The notes: a model not told the origin generated them from the sequence alone. A DNA stretch of 52,478 nucleotides from an uncultured Oscillospiraceae bacterium (GCA_900545655.1 UQZY01000010.1:1-52478), one strand, 5' to 3'. Numbered from the stretch's first letter, positions 25,093-33,950 are shown. Numbers and translations: made by a program.

Positions 25093-26079
25093 TTATTCCT
25101 TTTTATTTTCAGAGGAATTGTTTTCGTCGGATGAATCATCGGAATCAATCACATTTTGTTCATTTGATGATCTTCTCTTTTCATGCTCGGCACGAAGCTC
25201 GTTCAATTCACCCTCAAGGTTAACAATACGTTTTGCAAGCTCGGCCTCAACCTCTGCAGGATCTCTGTCCCAGTTGCGCTTAACGGGGATAAACATAGCC
25301 GCAACCTTGTTCTGACCCTTTGTCTTAAGGTACGCAACAAGGAATATACAGAAGATGGCTGCTCCGAGAGCGGCAACTGCGAGGTCCTTCATTGTGTCGA
25401 ATAAACCGATGTCAAGATAGCCGTCAAACGGAAGCTTATAACCGTCGATTATTACTTCATGTATGTTGTCAACAGCAACGGGTATATTTGATTTTGTGTC
25501 ATCAAGCATAACGCTGTGGAAACTGTGAACTATGGTGTCTTTTTGCATATCCTTACCGAAGAAATAGTCCATTGACCATTCAAAGAATTCCCAAAGAACT
25601 CCGACAGCCATTGTAAATCCAAAGGAGTTTATACAGAGATATGCCGGGTGAAGCTTGAATTTTATGGATGTATCCTTGTTCATCAAGTCTATAAGAGAAA
25701 AACCAAACGCGGCAAAAATGAAGCCGTAAATGGTGTGAAGCATGGTGTCCCATCCGGGGATTTTTACATAGAATGAACAAATCTCTCCGAGTATGTTTGC
25801 CGCAAATGCAAAGCAAAGAACCACAATTTCAAAGACGGAGGGCAGGTCTGCTTTAAAGCCTCTTTCAAAGAATGGGGGAAGGCAGAAAAGAACAAGAGTA
25901 AGAACACATTGCCATATATGCTCGTAACGCTTGTTTATAAAGGATAAAACCATTATGGCTATTACAACTAAACGCAGAAAAGTATAAAAGAAAAAGGATA
26001 CCTTTGATGCGCCGTACTGCTGAGCCATTAGACGTTCGAATTTGTAGGTTCGTCGGATTCCTTTGTTAAAAAGCTTCAA
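25093..26079 (-). CDS. YjdF/DUF2238-like multi-pass membrane protein
   Basis: 328 residues from TTG 26079, with GGAG about eleven bases upstream; no better ATG exists. Seven or so hydrophobic segments cover ~25-255, followed by a charged cytoplasmic tail with coiled-coil character (VEAELAKRIVNLEGELNELRAEHEKRR) and a Ser/Asp/Glu-rich end. Conserved-looking patches WDTMLHTIYGFIFAAFGFSL, GVLWEFFEWSMDYFFG and FDTMKDLAVAALGA match the DUF2238/YjdF pattern of His and Asp residues within membrane helices. Function of the family unknown. The promoter lies at 26130-26158. Confidence 0.7.
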   Translation of the reverse strand: MKLFNKGIRRTYKFERLMAQQYGASKVSFFFYTFLRLVVIAIMVLSFINKRYEHIWQCVLTLVLFCLPPFFERGFKADLPSVFEIVVLCFAFAANILGEICSFYVKIPGWDTMLHTIYGFIFAAFGFSLIDLMNKDTSIKFKLHPAYLCINSFGFTMAVGVLWEFFEWSMDYFFGKDMQKDTIVHSFHSVMLDDTKSNIPVAVDNIHEVIIDGYKLPFDGYLDIGLFDTMKDLAVAALGAAIFCIFLVAYLKTKGQNKVAAMFIPVKRNWDRDPAEVEAELAKRIVNLEGELNELRAEHEKRRSSNEQNVIDSDDSSDENNSSENKKE

Positions 26080-26129
26080 TCTTTAATCATCTCCAAAAAA
26101 ATGTCATTTATCATCAAAAATTATCGTAT

Positions 26130-26158
26130 ATTGTATCATAACGGCAAATACATTGCAA
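26130..26158 (-). promoter_or_regulatory. Promoter of the YjdF-like gene
   Basis: Minus strand TTGCAA (26158-26153), 17-base spacer, TACAAT (26135-26130), about 50 bases before TTG 26079. Confidence 0.65.
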
Positions 26159-26313
26159 ATCAAAGAACCATGAACAAACTTTGTCAAATTGCACAAAGAC
26201 TATGCTTTCTTTTCTAACCGAAAAGAGTTAACGGACTCGGACAAAAGCCGAAATATATGGTAAAATATTTATACGTCAGTTTGTTTCGTTTAATGTTTTC
26301 GGGAGGTAATAAA

Positions 26314-27462
26314 ATGAAAAAAACAAATGATTATCCTATCATCCTGATTCATGGATTCCTTTGTTGGGGAACAGAATCGAAAATCAATCAGTTTATGCCG
26401 TGCATGGGTATGTGGAACGGTAACGCACGTGTTGCGATTATGGAGGAAGGCGTTCGCTGCTACACTCCTCATATCGGACCCTTTTCAAGCATGTGGGACA
26501 GAGCATGCATACTTTATGCCATGATAAAGGGCGGCCGTGTTGACTATGGGGAGGTTCACTCAAAGCGTTACGGGCATGAGCGCTTCGGTGAAACCTATCC
26601 GGGATATGTCCCGAACTGGGGCGAGCTTGACGAAAAGGGAAGGATTCAGAAGGTAAGCCTTATAGGACACAGCTTCGGTGCACCCACCGTACGTACTCTT
26701 ATAAATCTTCTCGCAGAGGGTGACGCTGAGGAAAGGACAGCAGGCGGTGACGTAAGCCCGCTTTTTGAGGGCGGAAAGCAAAGATGGATACATACCTGTA
26801 CAACTCTTGCGGGCACGCATAACGGCGTAACGCTTCCGGATGCCGCAAGACCTCTTGTAAAGCCGGTTTCAAAGGTTGTATTCGGTCTTGGAAATCTTGT
26901 ATCCGGTACAGCACTCTCCAGAGTTTATGATTTTCACCTTGACAGATTCGGCATTTCTAGCATGGAGAGGCATATTCCTTTCAACAAAGAGGCTGTCAAT
27001 CATCTTGCAAACCTTGAAAGGGACAATATTTTTTATGAGTTGTCTACAAAGGGTGCTATAGATTGTATGAAGGATTACAAAGATTATGACAACATTTATT
27101 ACTTCTCTTACTACGGAAGAAGGACCTACAGAAGGTTCGGAATTGAGATTCCCTCAAGTGATATCTGGTTTCCGCTTCGTGTATTGTCTCCGTTTGAGTG
27201 CCTTTACAAGGATTCCACACATGGCGTGGACTGGCAGCCGAATGACGGTATAGTAAACGTTCCGGCAGCACATCATCCGGAGGGTCATGCCTTTGTTGAT
27301 TATAAGGACGGCATGGAGATAAAACCGGGTATTTGGAATGTTATGCCTGAGGAATGGAAGGACCATACATCCTATATGGGTATCGGAGAGGCTACCGAGG
27401 ATTATCAAAAATTCTTCAAGACTTTAGCTGTCCGCTCAATGACGCTTCCTGTTGTTGAATAA
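26314..27462 (+). CDS. Alpha/beta-hydrolase, family I.5-like lipase without signal peptide
   Basis: 382 residues from the ATG at 26314, preceded by GGGAGGT. Similar to the staphylococcal/Geobacillus (family I.5) lipases: PIILIHGFLCWG near the N-terminus forms the oxyanion region, VSLIGHSFGAPTVRTL holds the nucleophile Ser, WQPNDGIVNVPAAHHP the catalytic Asp, and KDHTSYMGIG a His in the expected C-terminal place. The tract IHTCTTLAGTHNG also fits. Known members are secreted, but this protein starts directly at the mature-like N-terminus with no signal peptide, so it should be cytoplasmic unless exported otherwise. Substrate unknown. Monocistronic. Confidence 0.82.
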   Translation: MKKTNDYPIILIHGFLCWGTESKINQFMPCMGMWNGNARVAIMEEGVRCYTPHIGPFSSMWDRACILYAMIKGGRVDYGEVHSKRYGHERFGETYPGYVPNWGELDEKGRIQKVSLIGHSFGAPTVRTLINLLAEGDAEERTAGGDVSPLFEGGKQRWIHTCTTLAGTHNGVTLPDAARPLVKPVSKVVFGLGNLVSGTALSRVYDFHLDRFGISSMERHIPFNKEAVNHLANLERDNIFYELSTKGAIDCMKDYKDYDNIYYFSYYGRRTYRRFGIEIPSSDIWFPLRVLSPFECLYKDSTHGVDWQPNDGIVNVPAAHHPEGHAFVDYKDGMEIKPGIWNVMPEEWKDHTSYMGIGEATEDYQKFFKTLAVRSMTLPVVE

Positions 27463-27563
27463 ACGGAATCCGCTCCGGTGCTTTAGGAGGGCTTTTTGAA
27501 GTAAATCACGGCAATTGATTGTTTTTATTGCAAAAAGAATACCAGAAAATTGGAATACTAATG

Positions 27564-27610
27564 AAAAATGAAAGATTTGTTTTGCAAGTCTTTCATTTTT
27601 TGTGTTTTTT
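27564..27610 (+). terminator. Intrinsic terminator after the lipase gene
   Basis: AAAAATGAAAGA (27564-27575) and TCTTTCATTTTT (27589-27600) form an AT-rich 12-bp stem, followed by TGTGTTTTTTT. It ends just before the gdhA promoter. Confidence 0.65.
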
Positions 27611-27612
27611 TA

Positions 27613-27641
27613 TTGACTTCATTATTTTCAGGTGCTATTCT
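27613..27641 (+). promoter_or_regulatory. Promoter of gdhA
   Basis: TTGACT (27613-27618), 17-base spacer, TATTCT (27636-27641), about 35 bases before the ATG at 27676. Confidence 0.7.
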
Positions 27642-27675
27642 ATTTACATTAAATTCCAAAGGGAGAGACGTAAAG

Positions 27676-29013
27676 ATGAATGAGTACATTGAGAAAGTAA
27701 TCGAAAAAGTTGAAAAAAAAGACTCTAACAAGCCGGAATTTATGCAGGCTGTAAAGGAAGTTTTTACAACTCTCGAGCCCGTCATAGAAAAGCATCCCGA
27801 GTATGTTAAGGCAAATATCCTCGGTCGTTTGGTTGAGCCCGACAGAGCTATTCAATTCCGTATTGCATGGGTTGACGACGAAGGAAATACTCAGGTGAAC
27901 AGAGGATACCGTATTCAGTTCAACAATGCCATAGGTCCTTACAAGGGCGGTCTTCGCTTTCATCCGTCAGTAAACTCTTCTATCATAAGCTTCCTTGGTT
28001 TTGAGCAGATTTTTAAAAACTCGCTTACAGGCCTTCCTATGGGCGGCGCAAAAGGCGGCTCCGACTTTGATCCTCACGGAAAAAGCGACGGAGAGATAAT
28101 GCGTTTCTGTCAGGCTTTCATGACCGAGCTTCAGAGACATATCGGACCGAATGTTGACGTGCCTGCCGGTGATATCGGCGTGGGAGCACGTGAGATCGGA
28201 TATCTTTTCGGACAGTACAAAAAGATAAACAACGAATTTACAGGCGTTCTTACCGGTAAAGGGCTTACCTACGGCGGTTCTCTTGCAAGAAAAGAGGCAA
28301 CAGGCTACGGCCTTTGCTACTATACGGAGGCAATGCTTAAGGCAAACGGAAAATCATTCAAGGATCAGACCGTTATTATTTCCGGCTCGGGCAATGTAGC
28401 CATTTACGCAACAGAAAAGGCTACCCAGCTCGGTGCAAAGGTTGTTACGCTTTCCGACTCAAACGGATATATCTATGACAAGAACGGAATTGATCTTGAC
28501 CTCGTAAAGAAGATTAAAGAGGTTGAGAGAAAAAGAATAAAAGAATATGTAAAGGTACACCCCGATGCTGAGTATCATGAGGGCTGCAGCGGTATATGGT
28601 CTGTTCCGTGTGACATCGCACTTCCCTGTGCAACACAGAACGAGATAAACGGCGAAAATGCCGAAATCCTTGTTAAAAACGGATGCTACTGCGTATCGGA
28701 GGGTGCAAATATGCCGTCAGACGCAGACGCTATAGCTGTTTATCTTAAGAGCGGTATTCTTTACGGACCGGCAAAGGCTGCAAATGCCGGCGGTGTTGCA
28801 ACATCCGGACTTGAAATGAGCCAGAACTCATTGCGTTATTCATGGACCTTTGAAAAGGTTGATTCCATGCTTCAGGATATCATGGTGAATATCTTTAAGG
28901 CTTGTGAGGATGCGGCAAACAAGTACGGCGTACCGGGCAATTACCTTGCCGGAGCCAATATCGCAGGCTTTATAAAGGTTGCAGATACAATGGTAGCACA
29001 GGGTGTTTATTGA
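27676..29013 (+). CDS. gdhA: NADP-type glutamate dehydrogenase
   Basis: 445 residues from the ATG at 27676, after AGGGAGAG; this is the family's standard length and N-terminus, while an upstream ATG in the same frame would translate the promoter. The enzyme reductively aminates 2-oxoglutarate with ammonia. Visible motifs: YRIQFNNAIGPYKGGLRFHPSV with the substrate-binding Lys, LPMGGAKGGSDFDPHGKSD with the catalytic Lys, VPAGDIGVGAREIGYL, and the dinucleotide-binding VIISGSGNVAIYATEKA. The hexameric small-subunit class from Clostridia is meant; NADP preference is inferred from overall similarity. It complements the GS/GOGAT cluster at 42-52 kb. Confidence 0.95.
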   Translation: MNEYIEKVIEKVEKKDSNKPEFMQAVKEVFTTLEPVIEKHPEYVKANILGRLVEPDRAIQFRIAWVDDEGNTQVNRGYRIQFNNAIGPYKGGLRFHPSVNSSIISFLGFEQIFKNSLTGLPMGGAKGGSDFDPHGKSDGEIMRFCQAFMTELQRHIGPNVDVPAGDIGVGAREIGYLFGQYKKINNEFTGVLTGKGLTYGGSLARKEATGYGLCYYTEAMLKANGKSFKDQTVIISGSGNVAIYATEKATQLGAKVVTLSDSNGYIYDKNGIDLDLVKKIKEVERKRIKEYVKVHPDAEYHEGCSGIWSVPCDIALPCATQNEINGENAEILVKNGCYCVSEGANMPSDADAIAVYLKSGILYGPAKAANAGGVATSGLEMSQNSLRYSWTFEKVDSMLQDIMVNIFKACEDAANKYGVPGNYLAGANIAGFIKVADTMVAQGVY

Positions 29014-29046
29014 TATCCCGTAACCAATACAATATATGATTTTTTC

Positions 29047-29093
29047 AACCTGTACATAACCGGTATAACGGCTTATGTACAGGTTATCTTTTT
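29047..29093 (+). terminator. Intrinsic terminator of gdhA
   Basis: AACCTGTACATA (29047-29058) pairs with TATGTACAGGTT (29074-29085), then ATCTTTTTG. Confidence 0.85.
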
Positions 29094-29104
29094 GAAAAGT
29101 AAAA

Positions 29105-29123
29105 AACGAAACTCTGTTTCGTT
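29105..29123 (+). promoter_or_regulatory. Palindromic operator candidate upstream of the GH2 operon
   Basis: AACGAAAC-TCT-GTTTCGTT is a perfect 8-bp inverted repeat with a three-base centre, and its right end overlaps the -35 box (29122-29127). This placement fits repressor binding, for example by a LacI/GalR-type protein, but no such regulator gene lies next to the operon. Confidence 0.5.
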
Positions 29124-29150
29124 GACGTAAACAAGCGGATATTTTATAAT
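29122..29150 (+). promoter_or_regulatory. Promoter of the GH2-galK-CAP operon
   Basis: TTGACG (29122-29127), 17-base spacer, TATAAT (29145-29150), 34 bases before the GH2 ATG. Confidence 0.75.
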
Positions 29151-29184
29151 AAAAAAAGTATTTAATTGTTTTTGGCGGTGGAGT

Positions 29185-31581
29185 ATGAGGGACATCATTT
29201 TACTTAATGATAATTGGAGATTTTACAGAGACAGGGACTCTGCTGACTTTGAAGTGGTAAGACTTCCGCACACAAACGTGGAAATTCCTTTTAACTATTT
29301 TGATGAAAAATGCTATCAGTTTGTAAGCGTGTATGAGAAAACTTTTACTCTTTCGTCTGATTACAGAGGGAATCTTATTTTTCTTACCTTTGAAGGCGCA
29401 GCACACAGAGCCGAAGTTTTTATAAATGATAAAAAGGTTTGTATCCACAATTGCGGTTATACGGCATTCTCAGTCGAGATATCAAAAGAAATAAAATACG
29501 GTGAGGAAAACACTATACGAGTCGTGCTTGATTCACGTGAAAATTTGAATATCCCGCCGTTCGGACATGTGATTGATTATCTTACTTACGGCGGTATTTA
29601 TAGGGAAGTCTATCTTGAAATAAAAAATACTATTTTTATTGATGATATTTTTGTAAAGACAAATTCCGTTAACGGTGAACATAAATCGCTTGAAATTGAT
29701 TTGGATATTGACTACGGAAAAAATGTTAGACCGCTCTCGACACGCGGTCTTACGGCATCGGTTGAATTTTATCATGACGGGAGGCTTGTAGGAAAAAGAG
29801 ATGATATTCCCGTCAATGCGGGAACAAATACATTTGATTTTTATACCGACAAGCTTCCGTTATGGAGTATTGATAACCCGAATATGTGCAGTATCACTGC
29901 TATCTTAAAAAAAGACGGGGTGGAGGTTGACAGGAAAACGGCGGATTTTGGAATAAGAACCGCTGTTTTTAAACAGGACGGATTTTATCTCAACGGAAAT
30001 AAGCTGATAATCCGCGGACTCAACCGACACCAGTCGTACCCGTATGTCGGGTACGCTATGCCTCAGTCAATGCAGGAGCACGACGTGGATATTCTCAAAG
30101 ACGAGCTTTGCGTAAATGCTGTCCGCACGAGTCATTATCCTCAGTCAAAGTATTTTCTTGACGCGTGCGACCGTCGCGGCCTCCTCGTGTTTACTGAGGC
30201 TCCCGGATGGCAGCATATCGGTGATGCTCGGTGGAAGCAGCAGCATCTTGCGAACGTTGCTGATATGGTGATTCAGAACAGGAACCACCCGAGCATCATC
30301 CTGTGGGGCGTCAGGGTAAACGAGTCACAGGACGATAACAAGCTTTATAAAGAGGCAAACTCCGTAGCACATTCCCTTGACCCCACACGGCAGACATCCG
30401 GCGTGAGATTTTTGCAGATGAGCAATCTGCTCGAGGATGTTTATGCATTCAATGATTTTTCGCACACAGGTAACAATACCGGACTTACAAAGAAAATATT
30501 TGTTACACCGAAGCCTTGGAAGCCGTATATCGTTTCAGAATACAACGGACATATGTTTCCGACAAAAGTGTATGATGACGAGGCACACAGACTGTCACAT
30601 GCGTTGCGGCATGCCAATGTTCTTGATGCAATGTATGACTCGGACAACGGCATTTCGGGTTGCTTCGGATGGTGTATGTTTGATTACAATACACATAAGG
30701 ACTTCGGAAGCGGTGACAGGATTTGTTATCACGGAGTAACGGATATGTTCAGAAATCCGAAAATGGCGGCAGCGGTATATGCGAGCCAGTCTGACGGCAA
30801 GCTTGTGGCTGAAATATCTTCATCTATGGATATCGGTGAGCATCCTGGCGGCTGTCTTTCAGACGTATATATTTTTACAAACGCGGACTTTGTGGATCTC
30901 TATAAAAACGGTGAGTTTGTAAGAAGATTTTCACCGTGCAGGGAAAAGTATAAATATTTACCGCATCCGCCGATAATAGTTGATGATCTTATCGGATGTC
31001 TTCTTGAAGAAAAAGAGGGTCTTTCTTTGAAGTCCTCAGAGTCAATCAAACATGCCGTAAAGGATTTTATGAACGGTGGAATGTCAGCGGCAATTACCCC
31101 GAAAAATATTGTAAGGCTTATTCGTGCTGTTGTTTATGAGAGGCTCACGGTGTCAAGGTGTATGGATATTTTTTATAAATACATCGGGAACTGGGGCTCT
31201 GATGTTACAGTTTACAGATTTGACTTTATAAGGCACGGTATGGTGGAAAAATCAATTATAAAGGCACCTGTTACGGATGCGGTGCTTGAAGTTTTGCCGT
31301 CGTGTACATCGCTGGTGGAAAAAACTACTTATGATGTTGCCGAGATAAACATACTTGCAAAATCACAGGATGGGAATCTGCTTAACTACTATGATGAGCC
31401 TATCAGCTTGAAAGCATCAGGCGGAATTGAAATCATAGGGCCGTCAGTCATAATGCTGAAAGGCGGTATGGGCGGTACATATATAAAGACAAAGGGCAAC
31501 CCCGGCAAGGGAAGGCTTACGGTTTCAAATGAGAGACTTGGGACAAGAACTATTGATTTTACTATAGAAAAGCAGGGTTAA
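29185..31581 (+). CDS. Glycoside hydrolase family 2 (beta-galactosidase/glucuronidase-like)
   Basis: 798 residues after GGTGGAG; no signal peptide, so cytoplasmic. Domains in GH2 order: sugar-binding jelly roll (~1-140, with GAAHRAEVFINDKKV and YGGIYREVYLEI), Ig-like (~150-270), TIM barrel (~275-560) and C-terminal beta domains. In the barrel, GLNRHQSYPYVG, VNAVRTSHYPQSKYFLDACDRRGLLVF, ILWGVRVNES (the Asn-Glu acid/base pair) and VSEYNGHMFP (probable nucleophile Glu) are present. The acid/base segment is unusual, GVRVNE rather than SLGNE. Because galK follows one base after its stop, a galactose-releasing activity is likely but not proven. Confidence 0.88.
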   Translation: MRDIILLNDNWRFYRDRDSADFEVVRLPHTNVEIPFNYFDEKCYQFVSVYEKTFTLSSDYRGNLIFLTFEGAAHRAEVFINDKKVCIHNCGYTAFSVEISKEIKYGEENTIRVVLDSRENLNIPPFGHVIDYLTYGGIYREVYLEIKNTIFIDDIFVKTNSVNGEHKSLEIDLDIDYGKNVRPLSTRGLTASVEFYHDGRLVGKRDDIPVNAGTNTFDFYTDKLPLWSIDNPNMCSITAILKKDGVEVDRKTADFGIRTAVFKQDGFYLNGNKLIIRGLNRHQSYPYVGYAMPQSMQEHDVDILKDELCVNAVRTSHYPQSKYFLDACDRRGLLVFTEAPGWQHIGDARWKQQHLANVADMVIQNRNHPSIILWGVRVNESQDDNKLYKEANSVAHSLDPTRQTSGVRFLQMSNLLEDVYAFNDFSHTGNNTGLTKKIFVTPKPWKPYIVSEYNGHMFPTKVYDDEAHRLSHALRHANVLDAMYDSDNGISGCFGWCMFDYNTHKDFGSGDRICYHGVTDMFRNPKMAAAVYASQSDGKLVAEISSSMDIGEHPGGCLSDVYIFTNADFVDLYKNGEFVRRFSPCREKYKYLPHPPIIVDDLIGCLLEEKEGLSLKSSESIKHAVKDFMNGGMSAAITPKNIVRLIRAVVYERLTVSRCMDIFYKYIGNWGSDVTVYRFDFIRHGMVEKSIIKAPVTDAVLEVLPSCTSLVEKTTYDVAEINILAKSQDGNLLNYYDEPISLKASGGIEIIGPSVIMLKGGMGGTYIKTKGNPGKGRLTVSNERLGTRTIDFTIEKQG

Positions 31582-31582
31582 A

Positions 31583-32770
31583 ATGGGAAATACAATGAGC
31601 CTGAAGGTACTTGAAGCTTTTGAAAAAAAATTTGGTGACGCAAAAGGTGTACATTGCTTTTTTGCTCCGGGAAGAGTGAATCTCATAGGTGAGCACACGG
31701 ATTATAACGGCGGTCATGTTTTGCCTTGCGCATTGAGCATAGGTACATATGCGGCTGTCCGGGTTCGTGACGACAGGAGGCTTCGTTTTTTCTCGTTGAA
31801 CTTTGAAGATGAGGGAATAATTGAGGGAAGCCTTGACGATTTGACCTATGATTCCAAAAAGGCATTTTCAAACTATCCTCTGGCTGTTGTGTGGGCACTC
31901 GGACAAAACGGATATGAGGTACCTTTTGGCCTTGATATCGCCTTTTTCGGGGATATTCCTTATTGCAGCGGACTCTCTTCATCGGCATCGGTAGAAGTGC
32001 TCACGGGATTTGCTTGCAGGGAGCTTTTTTCATTTGACCTTGACCTTGTTTCACTTGCAAGGATATGTATGCAGGCGGAAAACGAGTTTGTCGGTGTGAA
32101 TTGCGGTATTATGGATCAGTTCGCCTCGGCGATGGGAAAAAGGGACTATGCGATTTTTCTTGATACCGGCACACTTGATTATGAGTACATACCCGTAAAG
32201 TTTGACGGTGTCTCCCTTGTTATCGCGTGCAGTAATAAAAAACGCGGGCTTTCCGATTCAAAATACAATGAGCGCAGGAGGGAGTGTGAAGAGGCTCTTC
32301 GGTATCTGCGTGAGTTTAAGGATATTAATTCACTTTGCGAGCTTTCAGAGGAAGAGTTCGACGAGCTGTGCGGTTTTATTCCTGACCCCGTGTGTCAGAT
32401 AAGAGCAAGACACGCAATACTTGAAAACATACGTACCGCTAAAGCCTGTGAGGCTCTGAAAAGAAATGATACAGCGGAATTCGGACGCCTTATGAACGAC
32501 TCGCACCTCTCTTTACGTGACGACTATGAGGTTACGGGTGTTGAGCTGGATACTCTTGTTGAAACAGCATGGACTGTTCCGGGTGTTTTGGGTTCACGTA
32601 TGACCGGAGCAGGCTTCGGGGGCTGTACGGTAAGCCTTGTTGAAAACAACGTAGTTGACAGCTTTATTCAAACAGTGGGAGAGGTGTATCTCAGAAAAAT
32701 CGGATACCGAGCTGATTTTTATGTAGCGGAAACAGGAGACGGACCGCGTGAACTTTCGGAGAAGATATGA
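31583..32770 (+). CDS. galK: Galactokinase
   Basis: 395 residues of the GHMP kinase superfamily. The substrate signature FFAPGRVNLIGEHTDYNGG near residues 26-44 is the galactokinase motif, IPYCSGLSSSASVEV is the ATP-binding GHMP loop, and a C-terminal GSRMTGAGFGGCTVSLV matches motif III. It phosphorylates galactose to galactose 1-phosphate in the Leloir pathway. It begins one base after the GH2 stop and overlaps the CAP-domain gene by four bases, so all three are one operon. No galT or galE is seen in the window. The identity with respect to GalNAc kinase is inferred. Confidence 0.92.
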   Translation: MGNTMSLKVLEAFEKKFGDAKGVHCFFAPGRVNLIGEHTDYNGGHVLPCALSIGTYAAVRVRDDRRLRFFSLNFEDEGIIEGSLDDLTYDSKKAFSNYPLAVVWALGQNGYEVPFGLDIAFFGDIPYCSGLSSSASVEVLTGFACRELFSFDLDLVSLARICMQAENEFVGVNCGIMDQFASAMGKRDYAIFLDTGTLDYEYIPVKFDGVSLVIACSNKKRGLSDSKYNERRRECEEALRYLREFKDINSLCELSEEEFDELCGFIPDPVCQIRARHAILENIRTAKACEALKRNDTAEFGRLMNDSHLSLRDDYEVTGVELDTLVETAWTVPGVLGSRMTGAGFGGCTVSLVENNVVDSFIQTVGEVYLRKIGYRADFYVAETGDGPRELSEKI

Positions 32771-33666
32771 TTAAAAAAGTAATACTCGCCTTGGTTACGT
32801 TTTTGATTGTTGCGGCAGTTGTGGTTCTTCCGCGCACTTTTTCTAAGGACGAAAAGCACAGGGAAATACAGTCGTCCGAGCAGTCAAAAACCGTATATCA
32901 AAGTACAAAGGCGAAAGAAAATGAATCAAAAGATGATACGGAAAATGAGACTCTTCAGTCTGTTGAGATGAAGGACGGTGTACTTTCATGGACTGAGGTA
33001 CCTAACGTAAAGGAGTACAGTATTTACAGGGCTGCTTCAAAGGACGGGGAGTATCAGAAAATAGGTGTTACAAGCGGGACCTCGTATACCGATGAGTCCT
33101 CATTACCGGGTGTTACCTATTACTATAAGTACGGGTATAAAATTCCTGCGGATACATCGTCGTCTTCTTCGGAGGCTCAGAGCAAAGACACTACGACGGC
33201 AAAGTATTCAAAGAAAGCGACATCAACTAAAGCGGCAACTACGGTTACAACCTCAAAGCCCACCACCGTTACAACAAAAGTCTCGCCGGATACAGAGCAA
33301 TATATGTTGGATCTTATCAATGCGGAAAGGCAAAAAAACGGTGTTCCGCCGCTTTCTTTTGATTCTCAGCTTACTAAGCTTGCTCGGATAAGGGCAAAGG
33401 AGCTTGCCGAAAAATATGATCCCACACATCTGCGTCCGGATGGGCGTGACTGGGTTACGATCTTTAATGAAGAAGGGGGATATTCCTTTGGATTTGCCGG
33501 CGAGAATATCGCATACGGACAGCGTACGGTTGATGAGGTCATGAACAGTTGGTATAATTCCGCCGGCCATTATTCGAATATGGTAAATTCGAATTATAAG
33601 CACGTAGGTATTGCCTGGTCGGAGAAAAACGGAGTGCGTTATTGGGAGCAACTTTTTACAGACTGA
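32767..33666 (+). CDS. Membrane-anchored CAP-domain (YkwD/SCP-PR1) protein
   Basis: 299 residues. The ATGA overlap couples it to galK. A hydrophobic N-terminus (~3-22) without lipobox works as signal peptide or anchor. A charged linker is followed by a fibronectin-III-like domain (~65-125, GVLSWTEVPNVKEYSIYRA and YYYKYGYKI), a Thr/Lys-rich linker (~128-170), and a C-terminal CAP domain (~175-299): LDLINAERQKNGVPPLSF, HLRPDGRDWVTIF, GFAGENIAYGQRTVDEVMNSW and GHYSNMVNSNYKHVGIAW. CAP proteins such as YkwD are secreted and often linked to the envelope or spores; biochemical role unclear. Its place in a galactose operon is odd. Confidence 0.88.
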   Translation: MIKKVILALVTFLIVAAVVVLPRTFSKDEKHREIQSSEQSKTVYQSTKAKENESKDDTENETLQSVEMKDGVLSWTEVPNVKEYSIYRAASKDGEYQKIGVTSGTSYTDESSLPGVTYYYKYGYKIPADTSSSSSEAQSKDTTTAKYSKKATSTKAATTVTTSKPTTVTTKVSPDTEQYMLDLINAERQKNGVPPLSFDSQLTKLARIRAKELAEKYDPTHLRPDGRDWVTIFNEEGGYSFGFAGENIAYGQRTVDEVMNSWYNSAGHYSNMVNSNYKHVGIAWSEKNGVRYWEQLFTD

Positions 33667-33694
33667 TTTTTTTCGGTTTTCATACTCTTTTTTC

Positions 33695-33723
33695 TTGACT
33701 TTTAGGTATGCTCAATATATAAT
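33695..33723 (+). promoter_or_regulatory. Promoter of the tRNA pair
   Basis: TTGACT (33695-33700), 17-base spacer, perfect TATAAT (33718-33723), about 33 bases before the first tRNA. Confidence 0.8.
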
Positions 33724-33727
33724 AATC

Positions 33728-33751
33728 AAGCGGTCAAAAACGACCGCTTTT
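33728..33751 (+). terminator. Hairpin between the tRNA promoter and the first tRNA
   Basis: AGCGGTC (33729-33735) and GACCGCT (33742-33748) with loop AAAAAC, followed by TTTG. It may terminate the CAP-gene transcript, but it begins five bases past the tRNA -10 box and would therefore also form the 5' leader of the tRNA transcript. Confidence 0.55.
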
Positions 33752-33755
33752 GCGT

Positions 33756-33832
33756 GGACCATTAGCTCAGTTGGTTAGAGCAACCGGCTCATAACCGGTG
33801 GGTCCGGGGTTCGAGTCCCTGATGGTCCACCA
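33756..33832 (+). tRNA. tRNA with CAT anticodon (Met elongator or lysidine-type Ile2)
   Basis: 77 bases with encoded CCA. GGACCAT pairs with ATGGTCC in the acceptor stem; the anticodon loop CTCATAA gives CAT on an ACCGG/CCGGT stem; CGGGG/CCCTG with TTCGAGT forms the T arm. It is not initiator tRNA. The GGACC acceptor resembles, from memory, the Firmicutes tRNA-Ile that reads ATA after TilS converts C34 to lysidine, but elongator Met cannot be excluded by eye. Confidence 0.9.
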
Positions 33833-33866
33833 CGTTTTTTTCAAAAACTATTTATAGCCTTTTTAT

Positions 33867-33942
33867 AGGGGTATAGCTCAGTTGGTAGAGCAGCGGTCTC
33901 CAAAACCGCGTGCCGAGGGTTCAAGTCCTTCTGCCCCTGCCA
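33867..33942 (+). tRNA. tRNA-Trp (CCA anticodon)
   Basis: 76 bases with encoded CCA. Acceptor AGGGGTA/TGCCCCT, D arm GCTCAGTTGGTAGAGC, anticodon loop CTCCAAA reading CCA for Trp, and T arm with GTTCAAGTC. It lies 34 bases after the CAT tRNA and is followed by a terminator, so both form one transcript. Confidence 0.95.
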
Positions 33943-33950
33943 TAAACACA

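Noticed and set aside
27568..27675. N-terminal extension of gdhA from ATG 27568
   Set aside because: It would translate the upstream terminator and the gdhA promoter; the ATG at 27676 has the ribosome binding site and family-standard start.
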